DNA of 64,000 nucleotides, from assembly GCF_015352985.1 (NCBI RefSeq), contig NZ_JACYXF010000017.1, positions 1-64,000 of the forward strand, in the 5' to 3' direction. The translations under genes and the position numbers were made by a program. This document shows, piece after piece, positions 1 to 7,942 of this stretch. This DNA comes from Noviherbaspirillum malthae (GTDB lineage Bacteria; Pseudomonadota; Gammaproteobacteria; Burkholderiales; Burkholderiaceae_D). A model generated the notes under the pieces. That model saw only the letters and a list, made by a program, of their open reading frames with translations, was not told where the DNA came from and searched no databases. Position 1 is the stretch's first letter. Every line of letters starts with the position of its first letter.

Positions 1-44
1 TGCAGAATCTTCTCTCGTAAATCCAGTGAGTAAGACGAGGCCAT
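1..44 (-). CDS. IS630-family transposase, N-terminal end only (runs off window)
   Basis: Reading leftward from an ATG at 44-42, the reverse strand encodes MASSYSLDLREKIL and then leaves the window. A start of the form M-x-YS-x-DLR-x-K/R-I/V is characteristic of IS630-family transposases, where it opens the helix-turn-helix domain. Only 14 codons are visible, so the catalytic DDE domain and the completeness of the element cannot be judged. It lies just downstream, on the same strand, of the small gene split by the IS110 element, which suggests nested insertions. Confidence 0.45.
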   Translation of the reverse strand, partial: MASSYSLDLREKIL

Positions 45-265
45 GATTGCCTCCGGTAAAAGCAACAATACCTCTTTGAACACTAACGCCCGCACTAATT
101 CCACATGCCTTCATGCAAATCGCTGTAGGCGTTCCAAGCACCCTTCGGGAAAACCACTGACCAATTCAACCAGGGTTGCAAGCGTCGAAAGCGCATCAAA
201 TTGCTCGCGTGTCAGGCCATCAAATCGAGGCTGCACCCGCATGTAATCGAATGTCTGGCTGCAAA

Positions 266-385
266 AATGTATGGTCCGCCCCGCATTTGCAAGGCCCATT
301 GCTGACGACGTGAACAGTTTGCCCTAATGTATGGTCCGCCCCGCATTTGCAAGGCCCATTGCTGACGACGTGAACAGTTTGCCCT
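266..385. repeat. Perfect 60-bp tandem duplication at the left IS terminus
   Basis: Bases 266-325 are repeated exactly at 326-385, and the first seven bases of the unit recur once more at 386-392. Each copy holds the IS-end motif ATGGTCCGCCCCGC plus the following 40 or so bases up to CAGTTTGCCCT. The right end of the element contains a similar CAGTTTGCCCC next to its inverted repeat. The duplication may come from tandem insertion or junction recombination of the element, or from replication slippage. Confidence 0.9.
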
Positions 386-592
386 AATGTATCCGGCCTC
401 TCGCGAGTGGGCTGTTGTTACAGCCAGGCCATGATGAAATACGCACGCAGGGTTTCTAAATAGTGGTTCGGGTACATAACCCGTTTTTTTGCCAAGACTT
501 ACCTTGCGTCGTTCGGCTGTTTCGTCATCAGTGTTTGAACCCAGCAAACCTCGGAAGAACAAAAGACTATTTGTAAAGCAAGCTGACCTCGC
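331..592 (-). ncRNA. Candidate bridge/seek RNA region of the IS110 element
   Basis: About 200-260 nt of non-coding DNA lie between the transposase stop (593) and the left terminus. In the IS1111 group the structured RNA that guides target and donor recognition is encoded in the region 3' of the transposase, which is here. I did not fold the sequence; the call rests on position and on the family rule. A 116-codon open frame crosses the region, but it is built partly from the 60-bp repeat read twice and looks spurious. Confidence 0.3.
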
Positions 593-1639
593 TTAGCTCC
601 TGACACTTGCGTCACGTAGATAACATGCCCCTGGCCGAGTAAGAACGATCCAGGCAACCCTGGCCAACTTGTTGGCTAGGGCAACAACGACCTTATTGAT
701 ATGCATGCGGCTCTCGAGCCGGGCAATCCAGACGCCTAATCGGTCTGTTGAACGATTCAGGTGTAAAACGCAGGTACGCGCACCGTGAATGAGCAATCGG
801 CGCACATACGGGTTGCCACGCTTGCTTGCTCCAAGTAGATTGGCCTTGCCGCCGGTCGAGTACTGAGCCGGAACCAGCCCGAGCCACGCTGCCAGATCTC
901 TTGCTTTAGCAAACTGCTTGCCGTCCCCGACAGCTGCGAGGATGGCTGTTGCACTGAGATAGCCAATGCCGGGAATCGTGGCAAGTCGCATTGCCAGTTC
1001 TGAGCGCGTCGCAACCGCATCGATCTGACGGGTGATTTGAGAGATACGTGTTTCAAGTGCGCCGAGCTCTGTCGACATTGTGCCGAGTAGTTCGCGCATG
1101 ACCGGGGTGAGGTCGTTTGCTTCGTCCGCAAGAACATTTGGCAGATCCGCCTTGAAGGGACCGGGACCGGTCCGCATGGGAATGCCAAATTCCAGACAAA
1201 AGGCGCGCACTTGGTTGATGAGTTGTGTGCGGCACGACATCAGCCTGTCTCGAATTCGATGCATCGCCTGCAGTTCGGCTTGTTCAGTCGATTTGATCCT
1301 GACGAAACGCATGGTGGGACGGGCGACGGCTTCAGCGATTGCCGCGGCATCTATGATGTCACTTTTATTTGACTTGACGTACGGTTTGACAAACTGTGCT
1401 GGGATGATCCGCACCTGATGTCCGAGGGCTTCGAGCTTTCGCGCCAGCCATTGTGAACCAGGACAAGCTTCCATGCCGATCAAGGCCCTGGAAGCGTTTG
1501 AAAAGAAGTTGAAAATGGTGGCACGGCTCAGGGTGATGCGTTGAATTGGCTTGCCAGCAGGGTCGACTCCGACAATATGGAAAGTGTTCTTGCCCAAGTC
1601 GATGCCATATACGGTGGCGCCCATCGGTTTGTTGCGCAT
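593..1639 (-). CDS. IS110/IS1111-family DEDD transposase
   Basis: This is the recombinase that excises and inserts its own element. The N-terminal RuvC-like DEDD domain shows GIDLGKN (first Asp, about residue 14), GMEAC (Glu) and KSDIIDAAAIAEA (the Asp pair). The C-terminal IS116/IS110/IS902 domain contains LATIPGIG and GASKRGNPYVRRLL with the conserved serine. At about 348 aa it has normal family length and no disruption. I prefer the ATG at 1639 because AAGGAG lies six bases before it; an ATG two codons upstream abuts that same Shine-Dalgarno sequence and would leave no spacer. The inverted ends lie at 271/331 and 1701. Confidence 0.9.
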   Translation of the reverse strand: MRNKPMGATVYGIDLGKNTFHIVGVDPAGKPIQRITLSRATIFNFFSNASRALIGMEACPGSQWLARKLEALGHQVRIIPAQFVKPYVKSNKSDIIDAAAIAEAVARPTMRFVRIKSTEQAELQAMHRIRDRLMSCRTQLINQVRAFCLEFGIPMRTGPGPFKADLPNVLADEANDLTPVMRELLGTMSTELGALETRISQITRQIDAVATRSELAMRLATIPGIGYLSATAILAAVGDGKQFAKARDLAAWLGLVPAQYSTGGKANLLGASKRGNPYVRRLLIHGARTCVLHLNRSTDRLGVWIARLESRMHINKVVVALANKLARVAWIVLTRPGACYLRDASVRS

Positions 1640-1820
1640 AATCATCTCCTTTGAAGAAGTTGAATGAGCAGTTTGCCCCTTTCGGGGGCGGAGCGGACCA
1701 TTTCATTAGTAGTGCCGAATGCTACCGCGACCGTTTTTAGCGCCTGCTGGTACTCTCGCCAATCCTCGCGGTCGTGCATGGGGTCAGGGTGAGTGGATAA
1801 AGGAACAGTTGACATGCCCA

Positions 1821-2075
1821 TTACGCCAGCTTCTCGTTATGCAGCTCGACGATATGCGCGGCTAGCTCCGGCCCGACATTGAATGCGATGCTGATGCGTG
1901 CAAACACCGGCACGCCCGACTCGCCCTTGCTCTCGACAATTTCTTCCGTAAATACGCTTCCCTGGTCGGCGGTCCACCGCATCTTACGTGGATCGCTCCC
2001 GCCTTTAGATCGGTACGGTTTGCCGGTTGCAGGATTGATACCACGCTTTGCTGTGCTGTCGAGGAGTTTGTCCAT
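1821..2075 (-). CDS. Hypothetical protein, 84 aa, first gene of an IS-disrupted pair
   Basis: The frame starts MDKLLDSTAKRGINPATGKP and ends in AAHIVELHNEKLA. The stop TAA at 1823-1821 overlaps the ATG of the following gene as TAATG, so the pair was translationally coupled before the IS110 insertion. The product is a small, charged, soluble protein with a basic front half and an amphipathic end. I recognise no family. The frame stays open upstream of this ATG, but that extension is arginine- and proline-rich, crosses a GC-rich palindrome and looks non-coding. A weak purine run lies before the chosen ATG. Confidence 0.5.
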   Translation of the reverse strand: MDKLLDSTAKRGINPATGKPYRSKGGSDPRKMRWTADQGSVFTEEIVESKGESGVPVFARISIAFNVGPELAAHIVELHNEKLA

Positions 2076-2492
2076 GCGCTTTATCCCATCAATATACGGC
2101 GGCACACGCCGGAGTCGAACCGGGCAGGCTAGGTAACGAGCCCGGCCGGGTCGGGTTTTACCGTGTACCCAAGTGGCAGGCGTCCCATGCCACCCCGCGC
2201 TCACGCGCGCATGAGTGCCGGATCCACTGTACTGCACAAACGCCAAAAAGCAAGTTTTTAGGTACTCAGATGGGATAAGGCAACGTTATCCGGGGAGACA
2301 AAATCGCAAATAGCCTGCAGGAAACTTTTATTTGCAACCTTGGGTCTAGGCCAATCAAGAATTAAGCAGTTCTGTACCGGAGTCACCGAAAAAAACGCCG
2401 ATTCTGGTATTTTGACGAGCACTCGGCACATTGAATGGCAATGTCAACCTAACGTCGCGGAAGGAAGGATAGCGCTGGTTGTTTGGGCTTAC

Positions 2493-2705
2493 CCTGCGGT
2501 AGATGGACTTTGGGCGATGCTCGGCCCCGTGCTGATCGAAGGCGCGCCACAGTAGATACGGTTCATGGTCGATTTTGACGAAGATCTCGTCCAGATGCCA
2601 ATTCGTGCCGGGTGCGGGCCGTGCCTCCTTCACTCGACGAGCGAACTCCCGGCCAGACTTGTCGCACCAACGTGAGACCGTCTCATAACTGACCACCACG
2701 CCGTT
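2493..2705 (-). pseudogene. IS6-family transposase fragment
   Basis: The reverse strand encodes VSYETVSRWCDKSGREFARR followed by TNWHLDEIFVKI and YLLWRAFDQHG. This is the segment around the first catalytic aspartate (HLDE) of IS6/IS26-type transposases, normally written W-x-x-DE-x-(Y/F)-(V/I)-K and YLWRA-VD. Residues before the helix-turn-helix and everything after about KSIYRR are missing or out of frame, and the remaining DDE residues are absent. It is a decayed relic about 70 codons long, with no recognisable terminal repeats nearby. Confidence 0.7.
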
Positions 2706-3258
2706 GGTACGGTGACGGCATCCCCCTGTGCGCAAAGCGGGCGGCGGCGATACTACCTGCGCGCGCCGGAGCGAGCCGTATGCATCTGCCCACCTGAACA
2801 TGTGTGAGAAGGCCCTGTTTTGCCAAAGTTATTTAGTGCCCACGACGCTCTCCAAATGTCCTAACATTACCGGGTTGCGCAGTTTCGGCAGAGTTGGACA
2901 TGGCAGAACGATGGTCTTCGCGTAACGGCAGAACGGGAAGCTTCTAAAACATGATTCCCGCAGCGTGCGGGCGATGCTGAGCGTCACCAGTGACGGCGGT
3001 GATTCGGTATACGCGCTATATTGCCGGACACTGAGGTCAGGCAAGCCATTGCCGTGCGAGGAAGGATCTGCACGAACGATACAAACGTTTTGTGCAGCGC
3101 TTCCACGTGTTGGGGAGCCGCTGGCTGCGGCGGCATCCGGGCTGGCAGGCGCAGTATTCGATGTGGTGGATGTGCAGCCCCGCTGTGCTTGGCTCTTGGC
3201 GGATCGACCATCAGGCGCTATGCGTGCGGCCGCAGACAATACGGAAAGGACTGAAGAG
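2706..3258. other. Intergenic stretch, no supported gene
   Basis: Several overlapping open frames exist on both strands, but none has a good ribosome-binding site or a protein-like composition that beats the others. The stretch probably holds more insertion-sequence debris next to the IS6 fragment. A reverse-strand frame ending at 2829 resembles coding sequence weakly, without a family I can name. Confidence 0.5.
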
Positions 3259-3990
3259 ATGAAACACTGGGTAGGGTGCACATCAACTGTGTATAACGGT
3301 GACGGGGTATGGGAGGATACGGAACCGTATGATGTGCGCATCAGCAGTAAAGAGGTCGTTGTCTCCTACCCGGGGGACAAGGGCAGGGCGGTCATCTGGC
3401 GCGGAGATAACGACGGCTCCGGCCGTTTCGAACTGCGCGCGGAAGGCATGGACGGCTTTGCGCGCTTGTATCTGAGCCGTGATGGTGACGTGCTGGAGGG
3501 TTACTATCGCGAGGAGGGCCAGGTCGGAATGTGGCAAATCGCTCTGGACGAGGAAAGACTGCGTACGGTGACCCCCGAGAGGGAAGCCGCAGACGAGCGG
3601 CCCACGTCTATGCTCGATGTTGAGGGCGCCGCGCGGGAAGTGCTGGAGCAGTATGGAATCACAGGGCTGCAGCTAGGGTCCTATGGCGGCGTCGTGCACC
3701 ACCCGGAAAACCCACGGCGCAGCGACCGGCTGATGCGGGTGCGTACCATCGAGGGCAGCTGGATGAGCACGACCGACAAGGTGCTGTTTTTCTGCGGACC
3801 CAACCATGCGGTGATCGCGGTGATCGATCCCGACACGCCGCAGGAGCGCCGCCATCACTGGCGGATCACGGGCTTTCCCGTGCGTACCGACGATACTGGC
3901 CGCGATGCTCCCGCCTTCAGAGCGCCACCTGAAACTGCCAGCGCGACGCAGTTTCGCTGGCCCGATCCGGGCGAGTACCACCATGACTGA
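3259..3990 (+). CDS. Hypothetical protein, 243 aa
   Basis: I do not recognise a family. The protein begins MKHWVGCTSTVYNGDGVWED. The first half is rich in alternating aromatic and charged residues typical of beta-sheet (YDVRISSKEVVVSYPGDKG, FARLYLSRDGDVLEGYY). The second half, after an acidic linker, has VLEQYGITGLQLGSYGG and ends in a proline-rich tail. There is no signal peptide or membrane segment. I choose the ATG at 3259 because GGA purine-rich sequence precedes it and because the longer upstream frame reads as non-coding. It converges on the leftward gene ending at 4002, with only 11 bases between them. Confidence 0.55.
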   Translation: MKHWVGCTSTVYNGDGVWEDTEPYDVRISSKEVVVSYPGDKGRAVIWRGDNDGSGRFELRAEGMDGFARLYLSRDGDVLEGYYREEGQVGMWQIALDEERLRTVTPEREAADERPTSMLDVEGAAREVLEQYGITGLQLGSYGGVVHHPENPRRSDRLMRVRTIEGSWMSTTDKVLFFCGPNHAVIAVIDPDTPQERRHHWRITGFPVRTDDTGRDAPAFRAPPETASATQFRWPDPGEYHHD

Positions 3991-4001
3991 ACAGGCCGCA
4001 G

Positions 4002-4400
4002 TCAGGCTGCAGTAACGGTGTACGGTTGTGGCGCTGCCGGCGGGGCTGTGACTGGTACGCGCAGTGCCGCAAACGCATTCGCGTAACCGAGCAGATCGAC
4101 CAGGTCTGTGACCGCTGCCCAAAGCTTGAGCTGATGAGGCGCGCTGGCGGCTGATCTGGCAGCATCACATGAGCGCGCTGTGGCCATGAGGCGGCGCATG
4201 GTTGAGCGCCAGAATAAGCGCATCGCCGGTTCACCCCGGAACCTGGTGATCAAGAAATGGGCAGCACCGGCCGCTGCAAAAAAGACCACGCTCCGACCTG
4301 AAATGGAGACCGGTGGACCGATCAAGAACAAGATTCTCAAAGAGCGTGCCTCCGACCCGATCACTGCGCTCACTACGAAAAGCCAGCTCAAGCCGACCAT
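4002..4400 (-). CDS. Putative small membrane protein, 132 aa
   Basis: The N-terminal part has two hydrophobic segments, MVGLSWLFVVSAVIG and a stretch around SVVFFAAAGAAHFLI, followed by a basic segment and a soluble tail. No family is recognised. It begins 30 bases after the stop of the reverse-strand gene at 4431-4973, so the two may be co-transcribed. There is no convincing Shine-Dalgarno sequence before the ATG at 4400; a TTG sits one codon upstream. An overlapping forward frame (4180-4512) is less protein-like. Confidence 0.35.
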   Translation of the reverse strand: MVGLSWLFVVSAVIGSEARSLRILFLIGPPVSISGRSVVFFAAAGAAHFLITRFRGEPAMRLFWRSTMRRLMATARSCDAARSAASAPHQLKLWAAVTDLVDLLGYANAFAALRVPVTAPPAAPQPYTVTAA

Positions 4401-4430
4401 CAAGTTGAAGGGGCCGCGCTTGCGATGCTC

Positions 4431-4973
4431 CTACAGCTGTAAATACTGGTTTCCACGAAGTATCTCAGCCCAGCTACTCTTAAACGCAGGCCCCATCACA
4501 TTTGGGTCATGAATTAATGCAGTTGACCGCCAATAAGTCATGCAGTCGTTAAATTCTTCGGCGCTTCTTATAGAAGGATCCCAAGGTTCTTTCTTGGACA
4601 GCGTGCCAATCCATGAGGTTACAAGTTCGTATTGCTTGAGCATAGTGCTCGGCCGCGCTATTACGACCATTTTCTGCGTTTCCTCGCCCACGTGCCCAAT
4701 TGGTGCAACACGAGAAGGCATCGTTCGATTCTGGCGGATTGCGAACAATGCTTCATCTGTGAGCTTTAGCATGGATGTGTTTATGACACCAGCGCGCCCA
4801 ATTATCTGCCCGAAGTCAATTTCCCACTCATGCTTCTTAGGGATGGGCGGAAGCGATATTTTTCCCATCGCACTCTCGAGCCGGTCGAAAACTTCTGGGT
4901 GCGCTAGCAGATGATTTTCTGCCTTTGCTGAGATGTTGATTGTGCCACCGCATCTGGTTTTGTAAGAAGTCAT
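4431..4973 (-). CDS. Hypothetical protein, 180 aa
   Basis: An intact soluble protein starting MTSYKTRCGGTINISAKAEN. The segment HLLAHPEVFDRLESAMGKI followed by LPP is a distinctive amphipathic helix with a proline-rich exit, and the middle region alternates strands (EWEIDFGQIIGRAGVI) with charged turns. I have no family name for it. A toxin-type or nucleic-acid-modifying role is possible but is not shown by any catalytic motif I can see. Base composition is lower in GC than its neighbours, consistent with an accessory gene. Confidence 0.6.
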   Translation of the reverse strand: MTSYKTRCGGTINISAKAENHLLAHPEVFDRLESAMGKISLPPIPKKHEWEIDFGQIIGRAGVINTSMLKLTDEALFAIRQNRTMPSRVAPIGHVGEETQKMVVIARPSTMLKQYELVTSWIGTLSKKEPWDPSIRSAEEFNDCMTYWRSTALIHDPNVMGPAFKSSWAEILRGNQYLQL

Positions 4974-5051
4974 TGTAAGCGCTCTATGAAGTTAAACTAG
5001 GCAGGGATCTTCTCTTCATGGCCGATGCATGCATTCGGGCCAATGCAGGAG

Positions 5052-5390
5052 TCAAATCGCAGCATTTTGTATTCCTGAGACCTGGCGTGCATTAGCGTGC
5101 GGGCTGTTGAAAGGTTCGCTGGTGCCGATCATTCGAAACCTACGCAGAAGTTCCATGCCCTGAAGATAACGGGAGGTATCCAGCGCATGCAACAATTCCT
5201 CGATCGGGCCGTCACCTTCCAGGTCAAAGATGATTTTGCGCAGCGCGCGGTAGCCGCCTGTAACGGGAATGCTCTGCGCCGCACTAGAGGCCTCCACAAG
5301 AAGTTCGCTGTAACGCTTACGATGCGTGTCGCGTAGCGCCAATGCCCTCTTTGCCAAATGCTTGATTGTCAGCAGGTCGTCGGTGCTCAT
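5052..5390 (-). CDS. Hypothetical helical protein, 112 aa
   Basis: A short, mostly helical and charged protein (MSTDDLLTIKHLAKRALALR at the start, then EELLHALDTSRYLQGMELLR). There are no membrane segments, no signal peptide and no recognised motif. It lies 78 bases upstream of the 180-aa gene on the same strand and could share its transcript. The function is unknown. Confidence 0.45.
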   Translation of the reverse strand: MSTDDLLTIKHLAKRALALRDTHRKRYSELLVEASSAAQSIPVTGGYRALRKIIFDLEGDGPIEELLHALDTSRYLQGMELLRRFRMIGTSEPFNSPHANARQVSGIQNAAI

Positions 5391-5813
5391 GTTGTGAGCG
5401 TCGCATTTGAGGCCAATATAACCTCAGGCGCGCTTGCGTAATTCAGAGTTTTAATGTCTGTGTTGTTGGTGATCACGGTAGCCTCCAGATAGAAAGAAGA
5501 CCTACCATCTCACAAACAAAAGCCGTTGTAAAACAGCGGTGGTTTATGAAATATCTGATTTACCAGCCGAATCGCTTATCAGATATCACGTGCACTATGC
5601 AGTCGTTTTTTTGCGACATCGCGGTGCATGTGGCGGGCTCATGCCCCAAGCCGTTGCGGCTCTTCAGCAGAGAAGCCCAACAGGAGGAATGTACGGGGAC
5701 ATGAAAGCATGGCAAAGTGATTCGTGAGCGCTAAACTTGGTCGCTTACTGGGGTTGGGGGTTTCAATACCGCCAGCATAGTGCCTAGAGGTTCGTCCGTT
5801 CGTGATGCCGATG
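5391..5813. other. Intergenic stretch, about 420 bp
   Basis: No convincing gene on either strand. It probably carries the promoter for the leftward gene starting at 5390 and the end of the transcript from the 5814-7647 pair. I see no strong hairpin-plus-T terminator. Confidence 0.5.
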
Positions 5814-6794
5814 CTAGTTCCAGCCTCGAAAGAGCGCCGAGCGCGCTGTGATGCGCTCGCCGGTTGACACCAATTGCACTAGCCAGTTGTTCCTGGAGTT
5901 GATGAAGACGTTGTTCAACACGACGTCGAACTTCTCCTTCGATACGGCCATGGTTTCGCTGTCCAGGTCGGCCAGCGTACCAGCAAGATAGTCCGGAAGC
6001 CTGACCAGTTCGTCGAAGCGGTGCTTGCCGGTCTTTTCTGGAATTTCAAAGCCAAGGGTAGCCAGAGGTTCGCCAAGGTACTGGGCGTTCCGCTGCTCCG
6101 GTTTGGCAAACTCGACTGCCTGGGTCAGGTAGTACACGTACGCCAGGTCGGACACTACCGCGTCATGGCGCTCAAAGAGTGCATCTCGGTCAGATATCCA
6201 ACGGATTGCCCTGGCGCTCACTGCATGGTTGAGCATGTTGCAGAGGGTCGCTATCATCGCAGCCACCAGATGAATCTGCCTGGCTAACTTTGCGTTCACC
6301 CCCTTGTGGCGCAGCTCTCGTTCGAAGGCCTTCAACCGCCTAATGGCGCTTTCGTGATAGTGGATGTCACGCGCATCCTGGTAGAGCGCAAGGCGGTCAT
6401 CCATGAAAGATATGGCTCCCGCGACCAGTGTACTCATGGCCTCTATGCTCAGGTAGTCGCGCAGCAGCGCAGCCTCCCGCCTCATGGCGAAGGAGACGCT
6501 GAACGTCACAGGCACCTCGCAGGTCAAATATTGGATTAGACCGAGCGGAACCTTGCTTGTGTTCTTCAGGTCCTTGGGCGCTACGCTGGCTATGTATTTG
6601 CAGATGTTCTCCGCCTTGTCATGGGGAGCGACGACTACAAAGCTGAAGACGTCGTTCCCCTTATTGACGTCCCCAATGCAGTAGTCCGAGATCACTGACC
6701 ATGGCATGCCAGCCGGATAACTAGCGAACCACTGTTTCAGCTGTAATCGGGTTGTTACAGTGGCTTGAACTAAGACGGGAAGCAGGTCAATCAT
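5814..6794 (-). CDS. Unknown protein, 326 aa, partner of the Abi-C gene
   Basis: No family recognised. The N-terminal third looks like mixed alpha/beta sequence (LKQWFASYPAGMPWSVISDY, FSFVVVAPHDKA). The middle is helical with an ERELRHKG segment and a hydrophobic helix (LVAAMIATLCNMLNHAV), and the C-terminal part is again mixed. It starts 17 bases after the stop of the Abi-C protein gene (6811-7647), so the two form a tight pair. That arrangement suggests they act together, possibly as effector and regulator of an abortive-infection system. No catalytic motif is obvious. Confidence 0.6.
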   Translation of the reverse strand: MIDLLPVLVQATVTTRLQLKQWFASYPAGMPWSVISDYCIGDVNKGNDVFSFVVVAPHDKAENICKYIASVAPKDLKNTSKVPLGLIQYLTCEVPVTFSVSFAMRREAALLRDYLSIEAMSTLVAGAISFMDDRLALYQDARDIHYHESAIRRLKAFERELRHKGVNAKLARQIHLVAAMIATLCNMLNHAVSARAIRWISDRDALFERHDAVVSDLAYVYYLTQAVEFAKPEQRNAQYLGEPLATLGFEIPEKTGKHRFDELVRLPDYLAGTLADLDSETMAVSKEKFDVVLNNVFINSRNNWLVQLVSTGERITARSALFRGWN

Positions 6795-6810
6795 GGCTTG
6801 ATGGTAGAGA

Positions 6811-7647
6811 CTACCTTCTGTGTGTAGCTAGCTTTGCTAGCAAGTAGCTGGCGACCGTGCCAACAGACTCAATCGCTGCTTTGGCTTCAGCATCGGTAAT
6901 TGTTGGCAACCACGGGCGGCCGTGGCCAGAGCCCTGCTTGTTCCGGACACGGTTAACACCGAGCGCGGTGGTGAACAGGCCTCGCTCCATAGCGCGAACA
7001 GGCGACTCGCCGTGAACTTCAGGCATCTCCGGCACCGCAAGATCCAGCGCAATGAAGGCCATACCCAACAAGGCCTGAAAGTTAGCTCCCGTGGGATAGT
7101 TGCCCCGTATTGTCATGAGCACGTGGGCGGCTGTGGCCTCAAGCAGGTCTTTGCCCGTTCCAGCGACAAGGGCTGCGTCTTCGGCACCTCGCTGTGCACG
7201 CCGCGCGTAGCCCAGCAGTGCATCGGTCAGTTCCGGGCCATGAAGACTTGTAAGCACTTTCGGGGAAAGCGTCCCATCATCTGTGAGGACAAAGCCAACG
7301 CTGTCGCAGGCCGACTTGGCGTTCGCAATCGCCTCAGAGCCTACAAAATTTGGTGCGCCAGCGCGGAAGCCGCCACACGCACGAATCTTCCCCAGGAGAC
7401 CCATGGCGAACCGCGAGGCGGCGATGGGATTGGCTGTCATCGCCTCATACAGCACAGCTCTGACCCGCTTGGCCTTTCCGATCACTTGCCCCTGTTGCTT
7501 GGGATCGAAGGTCGCCAGCCCGCACGCATTGATTTGAAATTCTATGTCCGAATGTGATGGCTCACGATAGCTTCCGCTATTCCCCGAGTCGTCTACCAAC
7601 TGGGAAAATGCGTGTACGACCATGTCAGTAATTGGAATGTTCGGCAT
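6811..7647 (-). CDS. Abi-C domain protein (abortive infection C-terminus)
   Basis: The C-terminal region reads GVNRVRNKQGSGHGRPWLPT (about residues 230-250), followed by an alanine-rich helix ending in VASYLLAKL. This RNK-x-G-x-GHGR motif with a trailing helix is the hallmark of the abortive-infection C-terminal domain, found in proteins that limit phage growth. The N-terminal two thirds are helical with no family I can name. Length is 278 aa from the ATG at 7647; a GTG directly before it is an alternative start, and AAAGAGA precedes both. It is followed 17 bases later by the 326-aa gene and preceded by 295 bases with no gene. Confidence 0.65.
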   Translation of the reverse strand: MPNIPITDMVVHAFSQLVDDSGNSGSYREPSHSDIEFQINACGLATFDPKQQGQVIGKAKRVRAVLYEAMTANPIAASRFAMGLLGKIRACGGFRAGAPNFVGSEAIANAKSACDSVGFVLTDDGTLSPKVLTSLHGPELTDALLGYARRAQRGAEDAALVAGTGKDLLEATAAHVLMTIRGNYPTGANFQALLGMAFIALDLAVPEMPEVHGESPVRAMERGLFTTALGVNRVRNKQGSGHGRPWLPTITDAEAKAAIESVGTVASYLLAKLATHRR

Positions 7648-7942
7648 CACTTCTCTTTCTTTAGTTGTTCCAATGAAGCAATACTGTGACAGAAAGTGGC
7701 CACATCAGGCATCGGTGGTAGCCAGGCTGCTGCTATCTGCTAACGACTTGCTTGGAAGTAGGCATTGGCCGTCGAATGGTAAATGATGGCAATGGATCGG
7801 GGGTCCTAGTTTGCCCTCGGCTAACCAAATTCTGGTACTGGACGAATAGCTGCGACTGCCTCGCAGTCGGTAATTACCAGGAACGTCAGATATACATGTT
7901 GCCTCGCCAGCCTCTAGTGTCAGTAACGGATGTGCCGCCTAG

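Larger units (their letters stand above)
271..1701 (-). mobile_element. IS110-family insertion sequence, IS1111-like group
   Basis: The element is bounded by near-perfect 14-bp inverted repeats: ATGGTCCGCCCCGC at 271-284 (repeated at 331-344) and, on the other strand at 1688-1701, ATGGTCCGCTCCGC. It encodes one DEDD transposase in the leftward direction. Terminal or subterminal inverted repeats mark the IS1111 group within IS110. The left terminus is present twice because of a 60-bp tandem duplication, so the functional left end could be 271 or 331. The transposase frame is intact and the element looks potentially active. It interrupts a small gene at 1821/111. Confidence 0.8.
111..1821 (-). 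pseudogene. Small gene of unknown function split by the IS110 element
   Basis: Two pieces of one reverse-strand gene flank the insertion sequence. The first 40 codons (1821-1702) begin MGMSTVPLSTHPDPMHDRED and stop being gene-like exactly where the IS end begins. The remainder (about 270-111) reads FCSQTFDYMRVQPRFDGL and ends in FPEGCLERLQRFA and a TGA. Its ATG overlaps the stop of the gene before it (1821-2075) as TAATG, so the two genes form a coupled pair and this one has been inactivated. I do not recognise the protein; it is soluble, rich in charged residues and about 90-95 aa when rejoined. The exact codons at the junction are uncertain because IS110 elements need not leave a duplication. 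Confidence 0.5.

Noticed and set aside
212-562. 116-codon reverse frame at the left IS end
   Set aside because: It is built from the 60-bp tandem repeat read twice and overlaps the probable non-coding RNA region of the IS110 element.
2101-2169. tRNA-like sequence on the reverse strand: a 7-bp acceptor-like stem (GGTACAC/GTGTGCC), a T-arm with TTCGACT loop and a possible CGT anticodon
   Set aside because: No D-arm can be formed, the anticodon stem has a mismatch, the T stem has a C-C pair and the 3' end is CCG rather than CCA. At best it is a degenerate tRNA relic.
3283-3537. Reverse-strand frames across 2829-4122
   Set aside because: They are antisense to the better-supported forward gene at 3259-3990 or lack a start and ribosome-binding site.
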